A program made the translations under genes and the position numbers. Of a stretch of DNA of 64,000 nucleotides, positions 51,948 through 62,215 are shown piece by piece. Source of the stretch: Arabidopsis thaliana (lineage: Eukaryota > Streptophyta > Magnoliopsida > Brassicales > Brassicaceae). Numbering within the stretch: position 1 is the stretch's first letter; every line of letters begins with the position of its first letter. The notes below the pieces were generated by a model, which worked only from the letters and a program-made list of their open reading frames with translations, made no database searches and was not told where the DNA came from. The DNA lies in NCBI RefSeq assembly GCF_000001735.4, contig NC_003075.7, positions 6,139,001 to 6,203,000 of the forward strand, given 5' to 3'.

Positions 51948-52422
51948 TCAGGTTTTCTGAATCTTCATCTCCTTCTCCTTCTCTTCCTCCTGACCCTTGT
52001 TCTCCTTTTGTTCTCTCTTTCGCTTTCTCCTACTCTGTTGGTCATCTCCAGCTTCATGTTCTTCATCTTCTTCACTATCCGAAACTCCAGCGACGGCAGA
52101 TGGGACGGCTTGCTGATCATTCCCACGAAGGCCTTGTTGATTATTTCCGCCAACGTCGCCACCTCCAACACCAACCAATTCAAGTCCAAGAGAACCAGGA
52201 ACCCATTTGTATACAGCCTCCACAATCACACCATCAATCGTACTCAAGACAGTTCGTTGACCACGCATTGATGAGATTGATCAGATGGTTCAGTCGGTTA
52301 ACCGATAGCCCAGATGATACTCTCACAAACTGTAGAATTTCAGCGTCCATTGCTCTGTTATATTCAATCTTCAAATGAACTATACAAATCAAAGACCATA
52401 ACGAAGTGTCCATAAGTTTCAT
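51948..52422 (-). pseudogene. Possible small gene or pseudogene with acidic/basic tail
   Basis: Two overlapping minus-strand frames look coding. The first (from about 52344) reads MDAEILQFVRVSSGLSVNRL and NHLINLINAWSTNCLEYD, then stop. The second, in another frame (52268-51948, 106 residues), reads RTVLSTIDGVIVEAVYKWVP and GSLGLELVGVGGGDVGGNNQ. It ends in a charged tail with SDSEEDEEHEAGDD and KRKREQKENKG. The two could be parts of one protein joined across a frameshift near 52240-52270, or unrelated chance frames. I do not recognise a family. Upstream (52440-52700) the sequence is unusually GC-rich for the region and carries a 20-bp direct repeat. Confidence 0.35.
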
Positions 52423-52550
52423 AATACTAATGAGTCAAAGGCTTCATCTAAAGAAGCTTCAACAAGATAGATTGATTCAAAGGCTTATCTAGAGAGGTAC
52501 ACGGTCGAATCACCTTAAGAAGAAGACTCGGTGAACGTCTTAGCAAAAGA

Positions 52551-52607
52551 AAGACTCGCGGCGTGAATCGGCGAAGAACTAAGAAGGAAGACTCGCGGCG
52601 TGAATCG
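52551..52607 (+). repeat. 20-bp exact direct repeat
   Basis: The sequence aagactcgcggcgtgaatcg occurs at 52551-52570 and again at 52588-52607, with a related agaagactcgg at 52521. It lies upstream of the possible minus-strand gene. Confidence 0.9.
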
Positions 52608-53530
52608 ACGACACAACACCGTCTTTGAGGAAACCAGACTCGGCGCCGAATCTATGAAGCACCAACTTCCCCGATTTGGATTGATCGGAATCTAGAATTC
52701 GGAGATCTAATTGAAGCGGTTAGAGAATTTGGGTTGTTATATATAAGTGAATTTCCTTATATATATGCCTAGAAGAATGGAAAAATAAAGAATCAAACCT
52801 TGTTTTTTTTTTCTCATTAAGTGTGTGGCTTTTATATATAACACAAGTGTTACAAAGTATTACAACAGTGGAAACATTCAAACATCCACTTACAGAACTC
52901 AATAAGCTAATGAGCATTATCATGTTGGATTATCTAAAGAAGATTGATAATCCCTTTTTCATCTACTCAGAAGTTAACATTTTCATAATCTTCAAGTCCT
53001 GCTTCAGATTTAAAACCACAACCTTGACTGCTTTCATTAGAAAGGGTATATGTTGCTCAAAAGAAACGGAACAAAGCATCAAAGAACTAACTAAATGAGT
53101 AAATCCCGCCGGAGTCCACATCATCATCACCATGTCACCGTAAAACCCAGGAGAAGATAGTTATGTCCATTCTTCTAATGTTGATGATAACCACATGATA
53201 AGTTAGATGAGAGTAAAGAACACAAAGGTGTTTAGAGGAAGAATTATAATAGACTCTCATCAAAATAATGTTACAACATACATTCTCCTATATAGAAATT
53301 ATGATAAACATAAATGTAAATAATATATTTAAATTTAGATATAATGTTAAACTTCCAAAAACTCCAATATTAACATTTATTTTCTAGAATAATATCTTCT
53401 TGCCATATCTCGATCTTTTCATCTCAATCGTCGCTCTTGGTCTATCTCCGGTTCTCCATATCCCAATACCTCCCAGCAAGCTCATAGCTGGTAACACGTA
53501 TGAGATTGGACATGTCTCCAAAATACCGGC

Positions 53531-53728
53531 TTTATACCCGACCGTCGGGTCATCATCGACGTTTATATCCAGTCGTAGGGTTCATCAACGGCGTTTATAC
53601 CCGGCCGTAAGGTCAAAGTCGTGGTCTCCATCGTGTTCGTAGTTAATGGAAAACCACATGGAAAATACATCTTTGTAGTTATGTATCTCCATCGTTTAAA
53701 TCATAAGGTCAAAGTCGTGGTCTCCATC
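53531..53728 (+). repeat. Three 31-bp tandem units and a 25-bp duplicated phrase
   Basis: Units beginning tttataccc/tttatatcc start at 53531, 53562 and 53594 and share a core of the type cg(a/g)ccgt(c/a)(g/a)ggt. The phrase taaggtcaaagtcgtggtct (with ccatc) is exact at 53608-53632 and 53704-53728. This is a small minisatellite-like array with no gene. Confidence 0.85.
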
Positions 53729-55167
53729 CTAAAACCCATGATGATTTCAGTTCGAATCAACATCTATTCAAATCAAATATTCTTCATTTCTACAAGTAAA
53801 TCCCAATTTTTGCTATCACCGATCAAGCCTTTTTCAAGAATAAACCCATAAACGACTTGAGGAGTATCTTCACAAGCGCCAATGAAACGCGACGACAAAG
53901 CCGAAAAGCACCGAAAAGAAAATCAAAACAAACCGACGGCAAACACAAACGTCAAAACTGGCTAACTCTGCTTATAGAAGCCAGATGCTACCGGACTAGG
54001 GCCAACCACCACCACTATAGAAGCTGGAGATGTTGGAAAAAGAGCTCGACTAAATCGGACAGGACATGATAAACACCGGAAAACATCCGGTCATGTAAAC
54101 AAAAAGGAAAAAACTTTCTCTGTTCTCTGAAAGATTTTTAGAAAGAGAAGAGAGAGAAAGTTGATCAACATATATACTAGTAATTTACTAATTAGTTCTC
54201 TTTCTTCAACTCAATTAAAATCAAATTCTAAATAATAACAACATAAATAGTTTAGTTTTTAACTTTTAACCGTTAAAAGTAACTTCCAACATTGTTCATC
54301 TATGGGATTTTAATAAATTAAAAAAACCCGCAAGTTTTAATTGATTCATTTTAAAACCTTTAACTTAATTTGTAATAAAAAAACCTCTCAACTAAGAAAA
54401 TCTAATGAAAAAAACCCTTACCTAATAGTATGTGCATATAAAATATTTAACTAAATTATTAATGAAAATCACCTTTATGTACAAAGTTTTAATAAAACTC
54501 CTTCATTTTAAATATATCTCGTTTAATTATATTTTATGTTAATGCTTATTAAAAATGTGTAAAACTTATATTCTTAAAAATTGCTAATATCGATTTAAAA
54601 ATTCAAAGATAGTGTAACCATCATCCACTATTGTGCTTATATTTTATTTCAAATTTATTTAGTTACTAAAATAATACATGAATTTGTTTATTTTCATTGT
54701 TTTACGTATTATGTGATGCGATATCTTAATTATATTGATTCATCATTTCAGTTTTTCAATCTATTGTATCACGTTTTTGGTGCTAATTAAAAACAAACTG
54801 ACATTCTTTTATGCCTAAAAAATTTAGGCATCATCTTTTAATAAATCGAATGAGTTTTATGTTTAAGAGATCTTTACTTGAGGGGTCTAAAATAAATCCG
54901 TATATATTTGTGCGTTTGATAGTTAATTGTTTAGAGGTATATACCAAACGCACTCCCTTACAAGTTGTACAGCTAGATATCATTCAACCCACTAACCTTC
55001 AAGTTCTATACACTAAGATCATCCACATTGGTGATTATTAGTGAGTGTTTCTAAATATAAAACTAATAAAAATGATAATAACAAAATAATAAAGGTTTTT
55101 AAACTGAAATTTCCTAGAGACATTTTAGACACATTAAAAAGAAAATGTCTTTAATTTTATTACTTAT

Positions 55168-55194
55168 TAGAAAACGGCCCACGCGATGCGTGGG
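55168..55194 (+). mobile_element. Helitron-like 3' hairpin
   Basis: The perfect hairpin cccacgc-gat-gcgtggg is followed by taaacattag. The spacing matches Helitron 3' ends, but the terminal tetranucleotide is TTAG and not CTAG, so the end is decayed or the call is wrong. Confidence 0.45.
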
Positions 55195-57193
55195 TAAACA
55201 TTAGGCATTGTGTTTTTGCTTTCACAATAAGTAATATACATTCAAAATATGTTAATCACATTACTGTTAATAATTACGACAAACTACATTGCTTTTACAG
55301 TTCAGCAATTGGAAAAATAGTTAGTTTGGTCCATGACAGTGTCATCATTTGTCCAGACTACAATCTAACCGTGCCTAACATATTGCCTTTACAATAAAAG
55401 GGAATCTACCAAACTACTTCCTCTACAACTAATGTCATGTTCATGAAACTCCCCAAAGTAATCCGAGATATGATTAGTCTCAATTCAAGTAACATACCAT
55501 ACTCTTCATTGATCTAATGCATAGTAGGTTAGAAAGTTGTTTAGTGAAGAAATTGTTGAATTACTTTTGTAAATCTTACTTTTATTAAAATTTAACATTT
55601 TACACCCAAAACAAAATCGTAACCACACTCCCATTCAGATTGTAATGCTAGGCAATAGAGTTTTTTACTACATAGATTTAAAAATAAAAAGTACCAGTTT
55701 GATTCCGTTTATTTTTGTTCTAGACTTTTAGTTTTAGCGTGTTGACGTCGGTTCCGGTTTGGTTCGATACTTTTACGAATAATTGCGTAGAGCTATTGGA
55801 ACACACAAAACCAAATATATATATAGAGTTTTTAGAAAAAACTCAAAACCTGTTCCTCTCTATTCTTTAGTTCCCCTTCTCCATACCCCATCCTTCCCTT
55901 CAAAATGGGGAGAGGTAAATATTTCTGTTACGCAGCACTCAAAATAGTAATAATATTAAAAACATTTAACTAATTATTAAACATATGAAAGTTTCATTAT
56001 TTTCATCAACCACTTACTTGATGTTTAGCTTTCCCTAGATCAATGAAGAAGATAGAGGTAAGTTGATTCTTCCGAATTACTAGAAGTGAAGCGCTATGTT
56101 GGGGTGGGGGACGGGAAAAGAAACGGCTCCCAAAAGTAAATTGGGGTTCTTTACGCCCAATGAGATGTGTCACCCCACAAGGATAAATTAGGATTTTTAC
56201 TACTAACCCAGAAGGTTGTTTCACACAACACACGATTCCATGTATAGTGTCATTCTACATCGTGATGGAGGACATAGCTTACAATCACCAGCTTTGATCA
56301 TGCCGCTAGACATTTGATTAAGATATGCAATTATTAAAAATGAAATTTTCTATATTGATGGAAAGATTTAGGATTTTATGATACTGTAATGTAAATTTGT
56401 ATATATATTTTCTACCGTAGATTATGTAAAAAGACATGTTTTTTTGTGGAGAATGATTGGTAATGCAATGTCTATTTGGCAACGACTATTGGCATTACGC
56501 TAACTCATCAAGGAATGATTACTACTTCTCTCGAATTCATGATCAGCTTCTGAAACATGACAATAATCGTCTTCTGTTTTAAAAAGCTAAAGAGAAAAAA
56601 TTTATGTTACAAAAACTATATTAATATGATTCAAAATGTTAAAATAAGAATAAAAAATGCAACTAATAGTTAAACTTTTAGAGGATTTTTCTTATCTAAA
56701 ATTAAAACATGTTAAAATTTGCATAGGATAAAAAAAATAATTTACCTTTTTCGTGCAGTAAGAAACATGTGAATACTACAATTTTTCAATATTGATGGAA
56801 GCAATTTTTCTGGTGTGATGGAGCCGGAATTTGGTCATAGAATAATATGTCTAGTATATTTTCTATTGAAAATTTTGTGGATTAGAAAATAATTTGGGTT
56901 TTATAGTTTTGATGTTTTGTTATGCATGAAACATATTTTCTATTTATAAATAGTTTTTCTCTTATTTCTCATCATTATTATTGTATGCTATAAAGTGGAG
57001 GTTTAATTCTACAATCTTGTTTGGTGATACGTTATGAATACGTTAAAGTAAACCAATCTCATCTATTCTCTTCGTTTCAATGTCTTCATTACTTCTACTT
57101 ATATTTTAAAAAGGCATCATTTTCTTTGATTATAATATTATTTTATTGCTATTAGTCAACGTTATAAGGCATTAATTTTATTTTTTATTTTTC

Positions 57194-57796
57194 ACAAGAA
57201 TTCATTATATAGTTTAAAATAGTTATTAATATTAGCTTAAAGATATGTAATTTAGTGTGGGATTTTAATAACCAAACGTTACAAAGTTTGGTGTTTTGGC
57301 CTGATTTTTGTTTTTAATTCATTTCTTATATTTAAGGTTCTTAAGATAAATAAGTGAAATAAATTAAAGATTATTATGTATACTTATATTTAGAACCAAC
57401 AAATATAAAGAAAATTTTTTGACATATAGATGACACATGTCAAATAAATAGAGCGCCACTTGTCAGCTTTTTAGAGCATGAGTTTTGTTTTTTGATTTTT
57501 CACAAGAATTCATTGTATAGTTTAAAATAGTTATTAATATTAGCTTAAAGATATGTAATTTAGTGTGGGATTTTAATAACCAAAACATTACAATGTTTGG
57601 TGTTTTGGACTGATTTTTGTTTTTAATTCATTTCTTATATTTAAGGCCATTCACAAGAATTCATTGTATACTTTTAAATAGTTATTAATATTAGCTTAAA
57701 GATATGCAAATTAGTGTGGAATTTTAATAACCAAACGTTACAAAGTTTGGTGTTTTGGCCTATTTTTGTTTTTAATTCATTTCTTATATTTAAGGC
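57194..57796 (+). repeat. Three copies of a ~146-bp repeat
   Basis: The segments starting at about 57194, 57499 and 57650 share cacaagaattcatt, tagttattaatattagctta, aagatatg, ttttaataaccaaa and tggtgttttgg in the same order and orientation. Copies 2 and 3 are adjacent. Copy 1 is separated from copy 2 by a different ~145-bp segment (57340-57484) that itself recurs at 58163-58311. Confidence 0.88.
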
Positions 57797-58162
57797 CATT
57801 TTCTTTATTTCGTTAATTAATTTTACTAAGAGCATTATTATTGCTATAAACAGAAGTTAATTTTATATAAGTATTTAAAATGTAATAAATTTGATATAAT
57901 TATTAATATAAGACAAAATCATATATCAAAAAACTAATATAAAATAAGTATGATGATAAAATAAATAAAATATGAGAATAAGAGAATTACAAAATGTGTG
58001 AAGCAATGTAAAATTTATTATAGATTTTATAAATAATAATTTGATATTTGATAAGTGAATATTATGATAACTTTAAATTTATTTGAATAACTTGTGTAAA
58101 TTTCAATGTCAATTTTCTACATTAAATGATGGAAGTAGACAAAATGAAGAGATAAATTTTTT

Positions 58163-58311
58163 TCTTAAGATAAATAAGTGAAATAAATTAAAGATTATTA
58201 TGTATACTTATATTTAGAACCAACAAATTTAAAGAGAATTTTTTGACATATAGATGACACATGTCGAATAAATAGAGCGCCACTTGTCAGCTTTTTGGAG
58301 CATAAGTTTGA
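58163..58311 (+). repeat. Second copy of the 57340-57484 segment
   Basis: It shares ttaagataaataagtgaaat, ttatttagaaccaacaaat-type sequence, gacatatagatgacacatgt and gagcgccacttgtcagcttt with 57340-57484 in the same orientation. Confidence 0.88.
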
Positions 58312-58740
58312 GGAAACCTTACTTTATTATATAAGATTAATACTAAAGACATCTATCAACTTTTATCCAATGAAGATGCTCTAAGCCACCCAATGACCCA
58401 AATTACTTGAAACCACAACTTTGCTTGTGTTTTTTTTGGGCATTTCTAAGTTATAACACGGAAGGTGATAATCCAAAAAAACTCTTTGATTGTGGTTAGA
58501 TGTAAAACTAAGCAAATAAATGTATTGAAACGAAAGCCATACTCATCCGCACTAACTATTTTTCAGTTGCTCATTTTTTTAATTTCTATTCTCAAACCTT
58601 CAGCTTGATGTTGCATTTATTGTAAAACAGTATTTTTTTGGTGAATAAATTTAACATTCATACCAAAAAGAAAATACTCTAACATATGTTAAAAGAAATT
58701 TTCATCGTAGACACCTTTCTAACTTTTTCTTTCACAAAGA

Positions 58741-60920
58741 GACAAAGTGGGCTGGCCCAACCAGATTTTAGTCATTCAGCCAAAAATGGACAAATTTGCT
58801 CTGGAACGAGAAATGAAAGGAGGCGGTTCAGTTTCGTTTCTTTATTTTTCTGGTTACCAAAATTTAAATTTAAAATTAAATCAAAAACACGTTATTAACT
58901 TTCTGGAACCAAAGGAAATCAAAAACTGTTTGTCGAAGACGAAGAACAATTCCGACGAAACACAAACTCCGATCGAAAGTGAAATTTTGATTGAGGCTCT
59001 GTGCGAGTTCTGGTCGTTGCTTAAGTTGAGGAAATTTCGATCGACAAACGTGATAAAGGATAACAAAAAGAGGATTTTCTGGTTTCTTGAATTATTGTTC
59101 ATACTCAAATGGCGGAGATGAAGATGAGTAGTCGGCGGCGAGGAGTTTCGGATGTTAATGAGTTAACAAGCGGCTGCAAAATTAGGGTTGCAGAGGTTGA
59201 AGACGAGTGCAAAATTACAATTATACCTTTCATTAAAAAAATTTGTATGTATATGTAATTTACGGTATACGTACACACACATTACTACATACATTACTAC
59301 CGTGTACGTACACATTACTACCGTGTATGTACAAATTACTACCGTGTACATACACATTACTACCGTGTACGTACATATTACTACCGTGTACGTATATATT
59401 ATTACCGTTACGCACATATGTTTATATGATATTGCTAATCGTGAATTGTTTTCAAATGATAATAAATAAAATATTATTTAAAATAGAAATAAATATGTTA
59501 GATTTTGTTTTATTGTAAAGGCGGCATACAAAATATTTATTGAGTTTGTACATTAGAAACCTTTGGTTATTTTGATTGGATAAAATATGTTTTGGGGTTT
59601 TCATCATAAATCTATTCATATATAATAATTAAATAAAAATATATGGTCAAAGTATAGTTGTTCCTCATACTTTTGAAAATATTATGTACGTACATGTATA
59701 ATAATGTACGTACATCTTTGTTGGTGAGTTAAAATTGTTGAGAATAAACAAGATTTTAAACTAAACCTTAAACATACACGATAATATTGAGATACACGTA
59801 CACGTATATGACCGCTCTAAACAGTTACATCATAAAAATGTCTAAATCACATAAATCTAATACTATGTACGTACACAAAAATGTTTATTGGAACGTACAT
59901 GGTACAACATTAAAATGAGTTTAAAATTTTCTAACCATTGTCTACGAAAAAAATTTAATTTTTTTTTTTGACATCCACATTAAGTTATTATGTAAGTTAT
60001 ATGTATGCTGTATATTTTAATATAGATTATGTATATATAATATTTCAACGAATCGTGCTCTCATTCATGTAAAACCGATCTTCCAATACTAAATTGCACA
60101 CCATTACAATTTCACATCTACCATGCCTATATGTATTCGTGTACGTAAAACATTTATCTTTACATAATTCACCAGATACATAATTAGTAGTGTACGTACA
60201 TATTCTTTCATAAATGTACGAGTGTACGTTAACTTCGATTTTATAATTGTAATTTGGGTAATTGGAATATAAAAGTCTAAATATAATTTATGTTAAGTAT
60301 ATAACTATATTTTGAATACCCATTCGGTTCTCAATTTGCTTTGGATAATTTTGGGTTTACAAATACAAAAAGAATCTCCAACAAAACAATTTATGAATCC
60401 AGAAATTTTTAAAAACGTATAATTATTTTCATATCACGTTCTCAAGTGTAATTAATAGGATTAACACGAATTTCTTACCCAGAACACAGATTATTTCCCC
60501 TTGAATCCTTCAAACTTTGTAAAACAGCAACTGAAAACTTCAGATACTTCACCGTAACACAATTTCGATTTTCGTTTTTTTCCCAGAATTCTAATCTCAA
60601 TTATGTAAATATCTTACAATATAATCTCTATTATAATAGGTAATCATGAGTTTTAGTTTTGTCGAAACTTTTTAGCATTAAAAACTTCTGAACCCAACCA
60701 ATTTTAAATTTTTTTAATTCCAATCTCAAGTGTCAAATTCGCCGAAACCCAGAAAACATTTAATGCATTTCTCGTCGATGAACAGTGTACGTACAAACCC
60801 GGTTCTCTTGGATTCCAACGACGCGGTCCGTACGTACAAACCGGATTCAGTTTCGTCAAGGGCATTTTGGTCAGTTTTTGGCTGAATGGCTAAGAAATGA
60901 AAGGCTCAGCCCACAGTGTC
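58741..60920. mobile_element. TIR transposon rich in TGTACGTACA palindromes
   Basis: The left end gacaaagtgggctgg...cattcagccaaaaatgg (58741-58789) is mirrored by the right end, which on the minus strand reads gacactgtgggctgagcc...cattcagccaaaaactg (60920-60872). This gives terminal inverted repeats of about 50 bp with gaps. No transposase is visible. The interior carries a minisatellite (59270-59410) and at least eight scattered gtacgtac/tgtacg motifs up to 60835. Short open frames inside (58747-59121 and 59109-59258) show no known domain. No clear target duplication is present, so the element is old. Confidence 0.6.
59270..59410. repeat. Minisatellite, unit about 21-24 bp
   Basis: Six or more units of the form acattactaccgtgtacgta, with variants (tgtatgtaca, tgtacataca), inside the TIR element. 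All units contain a TGTACGTACA-like palindrome. Confidence 0.9.
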
Positions 60921-61043
60921 AAAATCTGAAATTAAAAGTATGTTATTCCTAGATTAGAGTCGTCGCTGCCATATTTTGTTGGGCCAAAGACACAAGAAAG
61001 CCCATAATAAGATGGGCTTATAGTTTATTATATATACGACTGA

Positions 61044-61051
61044 AAACCCTA
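61044..61051 (+). promoter_or_regulatory. Core promoter motifs of the second F-box gene
   Basis: A TATA-like ttatatatac (61028-61037) and a telo-box aaaccctaa (61044-61052) lie 40-60 bp before the ATG. Two TGGGCC/TGGGCT site-II-like motifs precede them at about 60980-61020. Confidence 0.45.
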
Positions 61052-61088
61052 AAAATCAAAAAGCCACCGGCACTGCACGTTCGCCACA

Positions 61089-62215
61089 ATGTCGATATCG
61101 GAGCTTTCACAAGACTTGTTAGAGGAGATACTCTGTCGCGTTCCTGCCATATCCCTAAAAAAGTTACGATCTACTTGCAAGCTATGGAACAGTTTATTCA
61201 TCGACAAGAGGGTCGCAAGAAACCACTTTGATAAAGCAGCAAAACAGTCTCTGATTCTCATGGTGACAAATAAATTAAGGTTTGTTCATTGAGCCTTAAT
61301 CTCAACGAAACACCATCCGTAAAGGTTAGGAATGAACTTAGGCGAGTCACTGTATCTCAAGTCTTTCACTGTGATGGCTTATTGTTATACATCAACGGAG
61401 TAGACACTATAATGGTTGTTTGGAACCCATTTATGGGACAAACGAGGTGGGTCCAACCCATAGCTCGTGACCAGACCCATAAATATGTTCTTGGATCCTA
61501 CCAAGACATAAAATCCCGCATAACTAGCTATAAAATACTGAGATACAGATACACGTTATGTGGCAGCAAACTAGCATTCGAAATTTGTGAGCTTTACTCT
61601 AGTTCTTGGAGGGTTCTTGATATCACTATGGACTTCGATCTTTATCATAATTCCTGCGTGTCTTTGAAGGGTAAGACTTACTGGCTCACTTTCGATAAAA
61701 AAGACCGGGAGCTCGATATGTTTAGTTTTGATTATGCAACAGAGAGTTTTGGAAATCGTATGCCTCTTCCCTATCAGTTTCCTAGATGTAGTTATGAAAC
61801 TGTGGCTCTATCCGTTGTTCGAGAAGAGAAACTATCCGTATTATTACAGCTCAGAGGTACATCAAGGAAAGAAATATGGGTAACAAATAAGATTAATGAG
61901 ACCACTCAAGTCTTGTCGTGGAGCAAGGTGTTAACGCTGGATAATTCTGATTTTGGTTATTGCCCTGGACTAAGTTTTTTTGTCGACGAGGAGAAGAAAC
62001 AAGTCTTGTGTTTTGAGAAATGTCGTGTGTTCCACATCCACACCAATGATGAGGTCTTCGAAAACAAAGTATATACTGTTGGGGAGGATAATAAAGTCAC
62101 ACAACTGCGTTTTGAACAATCTTTCTGTCCTAAAATGGATCCATATGTGTTTGGTTATGTTCCAAGTTTGGTTCAAATCGAACAACCTCGACGCAAACGT
62201 AAAAGAGGTGACTGA
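61089..62215 (+). pseudogene. F-box protein gene with one frameshift
   Basis: The unbroken form would be an F-box/FBA protein of about 375 residues, an SCF ubiquitin-ligase adaptor. The F-box is at the N-terminus (ELSQDLLEEILCRVPAISLK; STCKLWNSLFIDKRVARNHF). The frame then ends at TGA 61291-61293. The homologous FBA part continues one frame over from about 61277 (SLSLNLNETPSVKVRNELR; VFHCDGLLLYI; VVWNPFMGQTRWVQPIA; SWRVLDITMDF; YGTV-type and VFGYVPSLVQIEQ blocks) to TGA at 62213-62215. A single missing A in the run at 61277-61279 (ttaagg, where ttaaagg would keep the frame) explains the break. It is single-exon, like most of the family. It may be intact in other accessions; I recall At4g09870 as a 'putative F-box protein'. 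Confidence 0.7.

Larger units (their letters stand above)
52608..58740. other. Gene-poor region with repeats
   Basis: There is no convincing gene in about 6 kb. It holds a Lys/Arg-rich but unsupported frame near 53857-54069, three 31-bp repeat units (53531-53620), a hairpin of Helitron type at 55168-55193, and a family of repeats at 57194-57796 and 58163-58311. A Helitron-like 5' end (minus strand tcttatataataaagtaagg) is near 58319-58338. Around 53100-54150 the composition (CCGG- and GAAGA-rich) resembles a LINE 5' region on the minus strand, but I could not confirm it. Confidence 0.5.

Noticed and set aside
51944..52378. Plus-strand frame of 144 codons, His/Gln/Ser-rich
   Set aside because: It lies opposite the more protein-like minus-strand frames, and its composition follows from the complement of the charged tail.
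54811..55041. 76-codon plus-strand frame starting MPKKFRHHLLINRMSF
   Set aside because: No similarity to any family I know, no promoter or splice context, and AT-rich surroundings.
55905..56060. ATG GGG AGA GGT AAA followed by aagaagatagag, like the start of a MADS-box gene
   Set aside because: The conserved RQVTFSKRR region does not follow in any frame, and stops occur at once.
58747..59258. Frames of 124 and 49 codons, the second starting MAEMKMSSRRRG
   Set aside because: Both lie inside the TIR element, overlap each other and show no known domain. The second ends at the minisatellite. They may be remnants of a captured exon, but this cannot be supported.
59163..59417. Repetitive Thr/Tyr/Val frames on both strands
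   Set aside because: They are translations of the minisatellite and open in several frames only because of its periodicity.
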